Shown here: positions 51,544 to 62,582 of the stretch, piece after piece
How the letters are laid out: each line of letters begins with the position of its first letter
Numbering within the stretch: the stretch's first letter is position 1
Assembly: GCA_023101725.1 (NCBI GenBank)
Contig: JALJCO010013434.1
Location: 1,505,501-1,569,500 of the forward strand
Reading direction: 5' to 3'
DNA from: Atherinomorus stipes
Lineage: Eukaryota > Chordata > Actinopteri > Atheriniformes > Atherinidae
DNA length: 64,000 nucleotides
Position numbers and translations under genes: made by a program
The notes under the pieces: generated by a model
What the model was told of the DNA's origin: nothing
The model's input: the letters and a program-made list of their open reading frames with translations, nothing else
Databases searched by the model: none

Positions 51544-51763
51544 TTATATGCTTTTTTTATCAGTCACAAAGTGATCGGAACATATTGTTAGATGTTTCCA
51601 TGGTTTCCAGCGTAAACTGTCAGCATTTATGGGCTTGATAGCAGCTAGCCACTTAGCATGTTGTTCGGGACTTTTTCTGTTGTTTTGGGAACTGGAACAA
51701 ACATATTCTCTTATCCGTGTGATAGATATGTTTATGGCAGCCATACACAGCGGGACTTCTCGG
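51544..51763 (-). pseudogene. THAP DNA-binding domain, frameshifted
   Basis: On the minus strand one frame reads RSPAVYGCHKHIYHTDKR, then CLFQFPKQQKKS; after a one-base frame change the next continues SPEQHAKWLAAIKPIN, KPWKHLTICSDHF. In order this gives the YGC of the first zinc pair, the conserved FP, the KW after the first helix, and the CxxH of ICSDHF, the layout of a C2CH THAP finger. The first Cys of the C2CH set appears replaced, and the frameshift near 51,665 breaks the domain, so it is not functional. THAP fingers form the N-terminus of P-element, Kolobok and some other transposases. Its location just inside the right terminus fits a transposase start. Confidence 0.7.
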
Positions 51764-51919
51764 TATTTCCAAAGTAGAATAAACGAAGATTGACGAGTAA
51801 TGAAGCAGGTAATTCAGTGGCTCCCCTATGCAACGAAGCGATGTTTTCACCTGTTACCTAACCGGATGTGACGAATTTGGCGAAAATTCCCGGATGTTCG
51901 CGGTGATCCATATGCAATC

Positions 51920-53799
51920 TTTTGCTAAGAAGGGTTGAAAGACTGAGTCAGAGTGTTCTTTCAGATCCTTTTTTGCTAAGATCTTCTTAAAGCAAAGAAC
52001 GAACCTGTTTTTCTCAACAGGAAACAGAAAGAATGTTCTCAAGAAGATCTTACCGCTAAGGACTTCTTCACTGAATCTGGGACACCATGGCCCCCAGATT
52101 TCACATCAGGTGGTGCTTCAGATCAGCTTCTGGATCCTGGAATTTTGTGGAGGGGAAATGGGCTGCCTAGTTTAGCCGTCATTAGGGGGGCACGTCACTG
52201 AGGAAACTGCTAAAAGTTCAATTGTGAGTCTTTAAGACAGCTCACTCCAAAACAAAAATTTAACACTCTGGACTTGACTTGTTGCACTTCCTTCTGCTGG
52301 TGCTTTGTTCTCAGTATGCCTTTGACATGAGCGAGGGGTGATTATTTTATGGTTTGGAGGCATCTTCTCCTTCAAAATAACTGCCGGTCTTATTTTGGTT
52401 TCTGTTCAAGGGCATAGGAGGTAAACCTTTTGAATGTTCGCACAAAGAAAAAAAGCAAGAGAAAAAGATTTAGCTTTTTTTTTTTGTCTTTTTGCTTGGA
52501 CAATATTCATGAGAATCAGTGTTTTTTTTACATAAATAACGTACTAAAGCCAAATGATGGGGATAGGTCTGGCAGTTTTTTTTAGTAACATTTATCAGTC
52601 ACTGAAAAAATTGCATAGGGTATGGTAGCTTAGGCAGTAAAAGGTAAAAAGCACTGGCTCTCATATGAAGTTGCATGTAGAATCTGTTAGCTGAGATTTT
52701 TAGCAGCATTTCATGCTACACTGTAACAGTAATTTGTGACAGCGTACTGCAGTGGACACCCTGTAAACTGCAATCTGGCATAAATTAATTACAGCATTTT
52801 TATTTTGTTTAATATTTTTAAAAGAACATTTGAAAAGAAAATAGATGCAGTTTTAACAAATCAAACTGTGACCCTCCCTGTATGAAGCTGGTTTGGTTTT
52901 TGGTCTTTCTCCACGACTGGTCAGGAGCTGAACTGGTTCTCTGTCATATTTAAATCCTTCAGACCTTCAGGCTTTGATCAAGGCTAGCCGAGCTACGACT
53001 CTCCCATAACAAGGAAAGGCATGTCTTAAGTCTCATAAAAATGTTGGTTTCTCTTGATTCATAGTGACATTATAATACATTTTTAAAGAGCAAAAATACA
53101 GAGTGCTCTGCATTTGCATTTTCATAATTGAAACTTGAGAAAACTCTGCAGTGTTGCCTGACCCATTTTTAACAATTTTCTTTCTGAAACACTCAGAAGA
53201 AACAAGGAACTGGGAACAAAGGCAGACATCTGTAACTACCCTAACCCAGTATTCCCATATGGCCATTCCTTCTTTCCATTTTTTGGTGATATGCTGCCAC
53301 AAGGCAATGGCCACTGGGTCTCCGCCAGGTTGCATGCTGCACAGTGAGGTCATCAGGGAGTTCATCCTGGCTGTATAAGGCTTCATTACTGTGACAGCAT
53401 CAGTCAGGGAGGACGGCAAGGCTCATCACACACTCAGCAGAACCTTCTTATCAAACATTCGAATTCTCTTTCACACGTTCCAAACCTTGATTCAGCACAG
53501 AAAAACAAGCAGCTGTGAAATATGCCAGAAGCCAGGAATCTGACACGTTTTAAAGTTGGAGAACAAAAGTTTCCCAAAGAGGGTTTTGTATTAGAGAATT
53601 AGGTTATTATCAATCAGCTGCTGATGTGCTGTGAACCCTGTTATCAATATTAAAATTGCATTTTAAAAGCTTTTTTTAATCTTCAGAAAGTCTAGAAAGT
53701 AGAGCGCGTTTCTGTCCTCACTCCGCTCAGCTCACAGAGCTCCCTGCAGAAAGAGAACAAGAAGTCTTCTTCATGCAACGAGAGCTATGCCAGCAAATT
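51920..53799. other. Non-coding stretch, nothing recognised
   Basis: An imperfect inverted pair near 51,980-52,060 (AAGATCTTCTTAAAG; CTCAAGAAGATCTTAC) may be a small transposon end. The 128-residue minus frame at 53,033-53,419 has protein-like composition but no motif I recognise. Confidence 0.45.
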
Positions 53800-53870
53800 C
53801 AATGTTTTATTCATAACTACTCCTCTTCATCATCGTCAGCACCCTTCTTTCCCCTCAAAAGTCTAGTTTT
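53800..53870 (-). other. Possible 3'-terminal exon with acidic C-terminus and poly-A signal
   Basis: On the minus strand a frame ends GKKGADDDEEE and a stop (53,816-53,818), followed within 10 bp by AATAAA (53,805-53,810). Lys-rich sequence followed by an acidic tail is seen in several chromatin proteins. The upstream frame has a stop 11 codons before, and acceptor candidates (GGATAG, AACTAG) have weak pyrimidine tracts. Either a last exon, a retro-copy fragment or chance. Confidence 0.2.
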
Positions 53871-55130
53871 CTATCCAAAAATTGAAATGCACTTTCCTGA
53901 CAGCAACTGAACCTTTTCATTTTATTTATTTTTATTTATTCCCCCCAGCTTGTCCCAGTGTATGTTGCTAAGATATAGTCCCTGTATCTGTATGCAGATG
54001 CTGTGATGAAGAAGACAGCACTTAACTGAAGAGTAGATTTCATGATACTCGGACCTTAAACAACATCAGCATATGACTGATGGGCTCTACTTTCAATTCT
54101 TTCAGGGGAAGGTTGATATGGGGATATACAGTATTACCATCTTTAATACGGAGTTGTTTGGTTTCAAAGCATGATTCTTTGTTTTCGTTCTCAGATATTA
54201 AACCCCTCTCATTTAAAACTCTGCCCTCACTCAAAGAAAACAAACAAACAAACCTTGCTTGCATGCAAATATGCTGCGATTCTCCTTATTTCCTCTTTCT
54301 GTTCTGCTTGCACAAACACATTTGAGCTCTTCTCCTTGCAGGATCTGCTCTCAGTTTCATTGTCTTCACTCTGATCTCTGTGAAATAATCCTGTCAAGTG
54401 AGTTGCAAAAAAAACTCAAAAACCACAGACGTCCATTCCAAGTTTGAGCCACTGTCAACTCATCTAAATGAATGACAGCTTTTTTTTTTATGAGTAGTAC
54501 TATTACTTTGCAGCAATAAAGTTTTTTACTATGATTTTGAGATAAATAATAATGTTTTGAAAAAGCCACAGTGTTTGAAATGTTGCATAAGTGTGTTTTC
54601 AGTTGGGTGAATGTGGCTTGTATTGTAAACGTGCTCTTAGTGGTCAACAAGACTATAAAAGTAAGATGGGCCAATACATAAATAGATACATCCATTTTAA
54701 TTATAGGTTGTAAAATAAAAACAGGGACGATGCCAGAGGGTGAATTATGGTTAAAGTAGTTTGAAATTGCCTCCTTGTGTGTGTCTTGGGTACAAATCCT
54801 GTAAGATTGTTGAGAGACTGTGTAGTGACAAGGAGGAACATATTTTGCAGGTCATATTTTGGTTGCGATGTGTTCAGTAAATTATTATCACCACTTATAC
54901 AACAGCTGCAAATATGTTGATCAAATGTTCAAACATTTGCAAGAAATTGTTTATCAGCTATAACAAAGCAGTTTAAGTTTTACACTTTCCAGTAACAATA
55001 AGATGGCCAAGATAGGTGTACTGTATGGTCTGATGTAGCTTTGAAGACTTCTCTTGAAGTTGCACTCCTGAACTTCAGCCGATATTCAAACTTTGGCGCT
55101 CCCAAGGAAAAGTTAATTCAGGATCAAAGA
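53871..55130. other. Non-coding stretch, nothing recognised
   Basis: Overlapping short frames on both strands between 54,040 and 54,700; none has a domain. Confidence 0.5.
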
Positions 55131-55502
55131 CTGTGAAAAAAAAATGGATGTAGTATCTGGTCACGTCTGAAGAGGGAAAAGTGAAGCCAGCTGGACGTTT
55201 CCCGTTGATGCCATCTTGCCATGTCGTGTGCGTCGTCATTCCCGGAAAATACTAAAATGGGCAAAGGCAAGGCCACTCCGAGCAGCGGGGCAAATGATTG
55301 ACAGCTAAGCTAATGCTAACGATGCTAATACGAAGTGAACAGGAACAAACAAAGATAGGCCGTCTAAAGGTAAGACAAGCTCAGATTTGCTGTTAATCAA
55401 CTAAAAACTCTACTACAGGCTGACGCCTTCCTGGGAGCAAGCAGGGAGCTAACTATTAGCTTCCGTGGCTAGAATTGGTCTGCCGCCTGTCAATTTCAAG
55501 AT
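55131..55502. repeat. CG-containing repeat, unassigned
   Basis: Contains TGGATGTAGTATCTGGTCAC, TGGACGTTTCCCGTTGATGC and TGACAGCTAAGCTAATGCTAAC, the style of fish non-autonomous DNA elements. It abuts the next repeat at a TTAA. Ends not defined. Confidence 0.35.
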
Positions 55503-55690
55503 TAAAGGAATAGTACACCAACAGAATGATGTACCTTTATTTTCTACTCACTCTCATGCTGAGCAAGACTCACTTTTTTAATGTCTCAAATGCAGCCGGA
55601 GTTTAGAAAGGTTTTCGTTTCCCCCAACTTGTTGGCCTTTTTAAGATGGGAGTCCATGAGGATTTGCCAGCCCCTCGCAGAAAAAGAAAT
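55503..55690 (+). repeat. TTAAAGGAATAGTACACC repeat, copy 1
   Basis: Shares its first 110 bp or so with 58,967-59,080: TTAAAGGAATAGT, CAGAATGAT, TTTATTTTC, GAGCAAGACTC, CACTTTTTTAAT, TCAAATGCAGCCGG, GTTTAG, CGTTTCCCCC. Looks like one end of a TTAA-type DNA element; the other end is not visible. The 141-residue frame starting at 55,581 lies partly in this repeat. Confidence 0.65.
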
Positions 55691-57369
55691 ATTACAATTT
55701 TTAACTTTACTTCGGGGATTCACTGTTCTCCAGCAGAGTTTGCCCCTTGTTCAGGATCCATCTTGCATTTTTGCGCCCTTTCTGAGTTTCTCTTCAGCCA
55801 GTAAAAACCACTCCGATGCCCACACTTGTCTCAACTCAGCTCTGTCTCACTTTCTTTTACTCACTTCCTCTGATCATGTTCTCATAGGTTTCTCCATACT
55901 TCACATCCAAAATGGCCAGTGTGTTGATATAGTTGCTGGTGTGGTGTGCTGCTGTAAAACAAAGCTCCACAGACATGTGATGCTCCCAGCCAGAACACAA
56001 AGTTGAGAAGTGTTGTTTATCAGCCCTGGGATGCTGCTGAGCAATGACTGCTCCAGGTATGTGCATAATGAATGTCAATGAGCCATCAAAACAAGCCAAA
56101 AGCACAGAGTTTTAAGGCTGGAAACTCATGTTGTGTTGCGTTATGACAGTCCTGAGTGTTCATTTAAATGATTGTTTTTTGTTCTTCATAGTTGCTTACA
56201 GTCCCTACAACCTGTTTGAGCAGTATCTTGGTTGTCATGTCAACATTAATATCATTGTTACACCAAATCCCAAAATGCTCATCTTTTAAATTTTAAAAGA
56301 AAAGTTTGTTTTTTAGGTCGTCTTTAGTCATGTTGAATCAAAGATGTGATGCATTTTGCCCCTACATCTAACTTGCGGCTAAATTTGGTATTATAATTGC
56401 AAAAGTATATGAAAGTAATGAGATTATGCTCTGTTGGAATAATTTAATCTCATGTTAGTGATTGCATTTGGGAGCAGGTAATTAATAATGTCTAACAGAT
56501 TTAGTGAGGCCTGATGGCAGACCATTTAGGTGGCTGCAGCCAAGTCTGGGTCTGTGGCGCCATGCTGACGCCCGACCAAAGACAAGATTGATTTAAATAG
56601 CCTCCAAATATAACTGTAAACGTTACACAGCAACTCAGCATGACTCTGTAAAATGACATAAAATAATATTAGGGTATTTTTGGCTGAGTGGGGTTTAAAA
56701 TGAATTGAAATGGAAATGATTGAAAAAGATTGATGAATCATTTATGAATGTGAGATGGGCCCCAAGCACACAAAGTTCAACTGTATCTCCAGGTTTGGAC
56801 CATTCCTGCAGCGAGACAAGGCTGCAACACTGAGGGTATGATTTGTGTAATTAGTTGCCTTGGTTGTAGCATGGTTAACGCCTTCTGTGCTGTCATTAAC
56901 TCAATGTCACCTCACATTTTATCCCACTGTTTGAAGAGCTGTTCCTGATCTGCAAATAACTAATTACCCAGTTAAAGACCAGAAATTGAGCTTTCATAAC
57001 TCTGACTGGATTGCCTTATCTGTTTTATGTTTTTTTTTCTTCTTCTTCTTCTTTTGTTTAAATGGGGGGCTGTTGTTGAATCATTCATTCATACTGATAA
57101 AATACTGCAAAGGAAATCAAAAATCACCATTAAGTTGTGAAACATGTCAGTGAATTCTTAGAAAACAAAGATATATAAATTGCCTGATAACAACTGGGAA
57201 AATCTTCATCCGTATGTAGCCTATGAATTATTACTGAGCTGTTAAAAGCTGTAAGGAGGGATGTGAATTGGGTTGGAACAGAAATAACATATATGTGTAA
57301 AGAACGTGCGGTAATAACTGTCAGCTAGAAGGAAAATAAGACTCCAAGATCAACTCAGCATACATTTCT
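55691..57369. other. Non-coding stretch, nothing recognised
   Basis: No exon supported; a TTC tract lies near 57,032-57,055. Confidence 0.5.
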
Positions 57370-57885
57370 TGTTAGGGGTGGTCTAGCCATCCCTTATTTA
57401 TGCTGCCATAGGCTTAGACTGCCAGTACACTGAGCACTTTCTTCCCTTTCATCTTGCTGCTCTTTATTTCCCATGTATAAATTTATGACTCTGTGTCATT
57501 AATTTCTTGTGTTTATCTTCTCTCGACAGCTCTCCTTGGGTGGGAGTTGCAATGCTTTCTTTCCTGTCCTCTTCCCCCTCAGACCGGTTGAGCAGGTGGC
57601 CGCCCTCCCTGAGTTGGGTTCCACTGCAGGTTTTCCTCTTAATAAAAAGGATTTTTTTGTTTCTGCTTTGCCTGCAGCCCTGTGCATGCTCAGGATGGGT
57701 GACTGAATACAGTAGAAGTCAAGATTCAAGTCAATCCACTGGTTTCCTTAGCTAGGATTTTTTTTGTATGAATACTGAATGGATCACAATAAATTTGTTT
57801 GAATTTATTTTAACGTGTCCTGGGATGACTTTGTTGGAAATTGGCTCTATGCAAATAAAGCTGAATTAAAAATGAAATGTCTTGT
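57370..57885 (+). mobile_element. LINE 3' UTR and tail, uninterrupted copy
   Basis: Matches the 3' UTR of the LINE at 62,583-63,790: AGCCATCCCTTATTTATGCT, TGCCATAGGCTTAGACTGC, then GTGTCATTAATTTC, GGGTTCCACTGCAGGTTTTC, TGCTCAGGATGGGTGACTGA and a terminal block CAAATAAAGCTGAATTAAA. No coding part is present, so it is strongly 5' truncated. It lacks the 437-bp insertion found in the other copy. Confidence 0.8.
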
Positions 57886-58966
57886 CTCTTATTCTTTATC
57901 CTAAAAGTGTGTGATCTTAAAGCTGCTATTGGATGTAAAAATATTATGGTACTGTATGATTTAAAGGCGTACAGCGCAAATTCCAGTTTTTTTTTTTTTT
58001 CCCAGAAGTTTGCCCCCTCTGGCGACAAGTGAAAGTGACACTAATGTCATGCACATGCATGCGCTGCTTCAACTGTGTTGGTCTTTATTAGTTTAACCCA
58101 CATTACATTCAGTCTGAGCCCACAGTTGAGTCACGATGTCTACTGAAATAATAATGTTATAAATCTTCAAGTTGTTAATGGTTTGATCGTTGAGTAAACT
58201 AATGGACTGTTTGCTAACGGTAACAACTGGCTAACGCTGGCTTGTAGATCAAATATCCAAATTCAGAGGCTGAGACCACGATTACCTTGTAAAATTACCG
58301 CATCAACTAAATTTAACAAGTGGCCAGAGTGTTTATCTTCCCCGGCAACAGTGATATGGCTGTCATACTGCCGCATTTACATGCTAAAAACTTAGCATTG
58401 TAAGATTATGCATCCTTATTTCTGTCATTCATCACATTTACCTTGTTAGCAAGAAGAAACACAACTGTGGGTCCTGTTTCATTCACAGAGTGGATTGTAG
58501 CTCCCTCCAATTAAAAAAAGAAAGAAAAAAAGCTGCTCTTTTGTTTACTCCCGTCTTACTCTGGTGCCAAAAAACGCCCCCCTGCTGTGGGGGGTGTTTT
58601 CCGGCACAACACCGGTCAGACTCCAGTTTGGTTATCTTCATCTCACAAGACAAAACTTTTCTTCTTTGTCTTACTGGAGTCTGAGTTGGGGTTTGAGAGG
58701 CACTTGTTTGCCATGTTTTAGCAGCAGTCATCAGTGTTGTCTCAACATGCGTGGACCTGCGGTGGCAGACACTGGCACAGCCAGACAAACGAGAACGCAC
58801 AGCTTTCCTCCCCACAAGCGTCCCCTAGAGGCTTCGTACCCGAAAGACTTGCATTGAGCATGCAAAAACAGTACTATAGAGACAACTGCAGTGAAGAAAG
58901 ATCAGTTCATTCTACACATCAGGCAATTGTAAGAGCATGTGCAGGAAAGAAAATAATAGTATTTAA
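57886..58966. other. Unclassified stretch, partly repeat-like
   Basis: TTTAAAGGCGTACAGCGCAA at about 57,960 resembles an element start. A CG-containing block (58,570-58,850) gives overlapping frames on both strands with no domain. Confidence 0.4.
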
Positions 58967-59245
58967 AGGAATAGTTCACCCTCAGAATGATTTAACTTTA
59001 TTTTCCACTTACCTTCATGGTGAGCAAGACTCTGGACCACTTTTTTAATATGTCAAATGCAGCCGGCGTTTAGGACGACTTCTCGTTTCCCCCCACCCCA
59101 GTAGAGTTTACCAGGGTCCGAGCCAAAAAGGTCCATAAAAGTCCACAGAAAATTGTCAATATTCCTCCATACTGCTCGTCCCATGTACAGTAATCCAAGT
59201 GTCCTGAGTGGGTGGCGTCCAGAATTTACTCGAAACGACGTCATT
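58967..59245 (+). repeat. TTAAAGGAATAGTTCACC repeat, copy 2
   Basis: Homologous to 55,503-55,690 over the first part; continues past it with GTAGAGTTTACCAGGGTCCG and AGTAATCCAAGTGTCC. The opposite terminus is not present. Confidence 0.65.
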
Positions 59246-60173
59246 TACTATATAACGATAAAGGCTGTTTAAATTCAAGCACTGAAACACTGAAGACAAC
59301 TTCCTTTTGTTGTCCTTCCCAACTTCTTTCTGCTTCCTGATATAAACTTTTCTTTACTTAATTACTAATCCCTCTTTGTAGTTTCTTTATTTCCATTTCT
59401 TGTCAACATTTATCATTTTAAAAGCATAAAATGCGTGGAGCTTATGCCATTTCAAATTTTTCTTTTTAGTGGTGTGACCTCAGGAATTTTATATCCGAAG
59501 ATCCAAGGAGATTTAAACACATTCACAGAGGGATGGAACAATTATTCACTTTGAACAGAGAAACTTGAAAATTACATAAACTGAAAATAATCTAGTTTAT
59601 CAAAACATATTCCTAAAGTTTTACGGCATCGGTTAAAATCCATATTATACGACTTAATGGATTTTTTCTTCACAGTTTCTTATTTCAGGCAGTTTTCACT
59701 TGTGAACTGCAGAAACTGAGCATGTTGGAGTTCGGATTCCGGGACCAGTGCCTCTCTTCCACATTAAGAGCTGGAAACACTGGGTCAGCTGTTCAATCCC
59801 AGGTTTTTCTATTTCTCCTTGTGGCCTGGAGCTGACATTTACAGATCTTTTTATCATAGGTTTATGTTTTGGTAAATGAATTATCCGCTTTTGAGAGATT
59901 TTCCCTTTTCATTTGTGTATTATATAGATTTTGTGTGTGTAAAAAGGCTCTGGAGATTCACAAAGGTTAAGTTTTCCCTGAGTGAAAACATCCCAGCTGC
60001 CGAACATGAAGTTCAGGCCTCGTTTTTGTTTTAATCACCATGTAACGTTCACTGTGGTCTATTCACTCCACTGTTATCATGGAGTCCATTTCATATAAGA
60101 CCAACAGTATTTTCTAATAGAACTTCTAAGGCCAAAGTGTTATGGCCATGACTGTTTTCTCATTGTTGTAGTT
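59246..60173. other. Non-coding stretch, nothing recognised
   Basis: AT-rich; no exon or terminus supported. Confidence 0.5.
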
Positions 60174-60287
60174 AAAGATGCTCTCATATGCCTAATTCAG
60201 TGGGCCAGCTCTCATCTGGACAAATCAGGCAGTACAGTGAGGATAATGTTCTTTAATTTCCTCAGTGCTTTTGACACAATTCAACTG
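60174..60287 (+). pseudogene. LINE reverse-transcriptase fragment
   Basis: The frame KDALICLIQWASSHLDKSG, then STVRIMFFNFLSAFDTIQL, matches the region around motif A of LINE reverse transcriptases, where the consensus reads roughly FxDFSSAFNTI. The first catalytic Asp appears as Asn (FFNF), so the copy is inactive as well as truncated. Weakly similar nucleotide sequence may continue to about 60,450 (GGGTCCTGCAAGAGG; GATGTCTGATGGAGT). Fish Rex1/L2-type LINEs are the likely source. Confidence 0.65.
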
Positions 60288-60900
60288 TATTGTTGTGTGC
60301 ATCATCTATTTATTTCAGCCATCCCACTAAACAAACTGTGATGGGTCCTGCAAGAGGTTTACATGCTTATTGAGGTGAGCTCATAACAGCTTCTGCAGGA
60401 CTTTCAGGATGAGGATGTTAAGACAACTGGATGTCTGATGGAGTCATCTCAAGAATGAATGAATGAATCAATGATTTCAAACATATAAGCATACAGGGAA
60501 TTAATACATATTGCTAACCAACACATTTGGAAAGGAGTTGGAAGAAGCACGAGGGTGAGCTTCTTAAATCTTACCCCTTATTCCATTCCACAACAATATA
60601 TCAGTTCACATCCTGTTTTAACATGGTCACAGATGCAGCTAACAAATAACAATGTACATAAAACAAAAACCTAAACAAATAGCAGTAACACCCCTGTTAT
60701 TCCCTGTAGTATTTTAGCACTATTTTGCTCAGATTATCGTATGTCCAGTTTACAATAAGTGCCCTACAAATAAAAATAGTTCCAATGTGGTTAAGGGGAA
60801 AACTTAGGACAGCTCAAATTCCACGATGACCCATGTAAACTAAGCTAGCTTGACATTTTTCAGATTCATCATTCATCACTCTATGTATTTATAAAACACA
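60288..60900. other. Non-coding stretch, possibly LINE-derived at the start
   Basis: Apart from possible LINE remains to 60,450, nothing recognised. Confidence 0.45.
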
Positions 60901-61003
60901 AGGCTAATTATTATTATTTATTTTATTTTATTTTATTTATTTATTTATTTATTTTTTGGGGGGGGGGGGGTTCTATTTTTTGAAAAAGTGTATTTACTTT
61001 TTG

Positions 61004-61100
<97 letters not shown>

Positions 61101-61145
61101 TTACAAAAAAGTGGATTATATATATATACATATATGTATATATAT
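60901..61145. repeat. Simple-sequence cluster: TTTA, G13, (TA)n(GT)n and TATACATA palindrome
   Basis: TTTTA/TTTA units lead to 13 G (60,958-60,970), then TA (61,007-61,070) and GT (61,071-61,098). ACTTTTTGTAAAT before and ATTTACAAAAAAGT after the array are inverted copies, and a further TATATACATATATGTATATA palindrome follows. Confidence 0.9.
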
Positions 61146-62582
61146 ATAATTTCTAACTGTTTCAGGCAAAAAAGTTTATCTAAAAGCTTAAATTGTCCAT
61201 TATTGTTGCAATAATATTAAATGAGTCTGTGAAAAGTAGTTTTTATGTGTCATAGGGAGTTGATTCCATTAAGCTTTCAAGAATAGAATTAACTGATAAA
61301 GCTTAATTACATAAGCATCATCATTGCACTTTCAGCAAGCATTCTCAAGTGCAACATGGAAATAATTTCAGTCCATTTAAACTCATTAAATACAGAAATG
61401 CTGTAATCTAATTGGCGTGGTAATAAGCGCATGGCAGGAGCATAGTTTATTAGTATGCATGAATGTATTTTTTGTGTTGAGCATGTGTGTGTGTGTGTGT
61501 GCATGCACTTTCTTGCATGGATGAATCATATGCAGAGCGAGTCTTTGAATCCCTCTCCGTGTGACTCTTCAATCCTCTGGAGAAGTGCCAAACGAGATCA
61601 TGTGCAGTGAAATTCCTTTGCTTCTGGAGACACAAACACATCAATTACAGCCTACATCTCTGCCCACCCTTGCTCTCTCTGTGATCTCTGCCATCCTTTT
61701 TTTCCCATCAACTCACAGAGCCCTTCTCTTCTCCATCATCTCCCTTAATAAGTTGTTGCCATGAGAGTAACCAGAGGGAATCAGACACGCATATGCATGT
61801 TGCTCAAACATGACTTTTCCTCCTGCTGTTTTCTATTAAGAGCTTTAAATATGTTAATGATCTGTGTAAACATGAGAAGCAGGGTGGTGTCTTTGTATGT
61901 TGAAACATGGCCCACATTAGTGTTTGCACACATTTCACTTTGTGCCAGCTTTCTCATCTGTTTGTGTTCACAAAATTCTGCGCTTTAAATGCATGCTTGA
62001 TTTGGCAAACGTAATGATGATATGAATAATTATAAATCATCAATATTGTGATATAATGCATAATATAATATCCATATCGTAATGTAATTATTGTTATTTA
62101 GAATAATGGGCATCATGATTGATTAGAACAACAAATAATAAATCACCATATGTATCATGTTTTGAACAAATGAGAAGAAATTGAATAAAGTTGCCATCTC
62201 TGCTGCAATAGTTCCTCACAATAGTAAGACTGGCGAGTACTTACTGGGGCATAATAATGTTGTTGTTACACATGCTGCTGATGAGAAACCGGATTAGTTT
62301 CATGTTACACTGGCATACATTTCTGCTGATCTGATGCTAATTTTATCCCAGACACTTTAGTACTTAATCTGGAGGACCTTATCATTTACATAAACAAATG
62401 TCATCTTAAATGTAGTAGGGCTGAGAGTCTTTCCATGCTGTGCAGAGTTTCTACAGCAGGAGGAGACAGAGCTGGCAAGCTGAGGGAGGAGGAAATTGAA
62501 TAGGAGTAGAAATAGCTTCACAGTAATATCTCAATATATTTGATACCCTACATAATCATATATATACAAGGGTATGTATTTA
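61146..62582. other. Non-coding stretch, nothing recognised
   Basis: A GT tract lies at 61,486-61,501. AT-rich ATATCG-type sequence at 62,035-62,095 may be an old hAT remnant. Confidence 0.45.

Larger units (their letters stand above)
50819..51912. mobile_element. Internally deleted two-gene DNA transposon, 1,094 bp
   Basis: TATGGATCACC at 50,819-50,829 is mirrored by GGTGATCCATA at 51,902-51,912. If the outer TA is the duplicated target, the ends are TGGATCACC. Just inside the left end a plus-strand gene starts; just inside the right end a minus-strand THAP-domain gene starts. Both stop early. This facing arrangement is what remains when the middle of a two-gene transposon is deleted. The ISL2EU class of animal DNA transposons is known to pair a transposase with a YqaJ-type nuclease protein, and this is my leading guess for the parent. 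Confidence 0.65.

Noticed and set aside
53033..53419. 128-residue minus ORF as a gene
   Set aside because: Protein-like in part, but no motif, splice site or similarity I can name.
55581..56006. 141-residue plus-strand ORF
   Set aside because: It starts inside an interspersed repeat and contains no recognisable domain.
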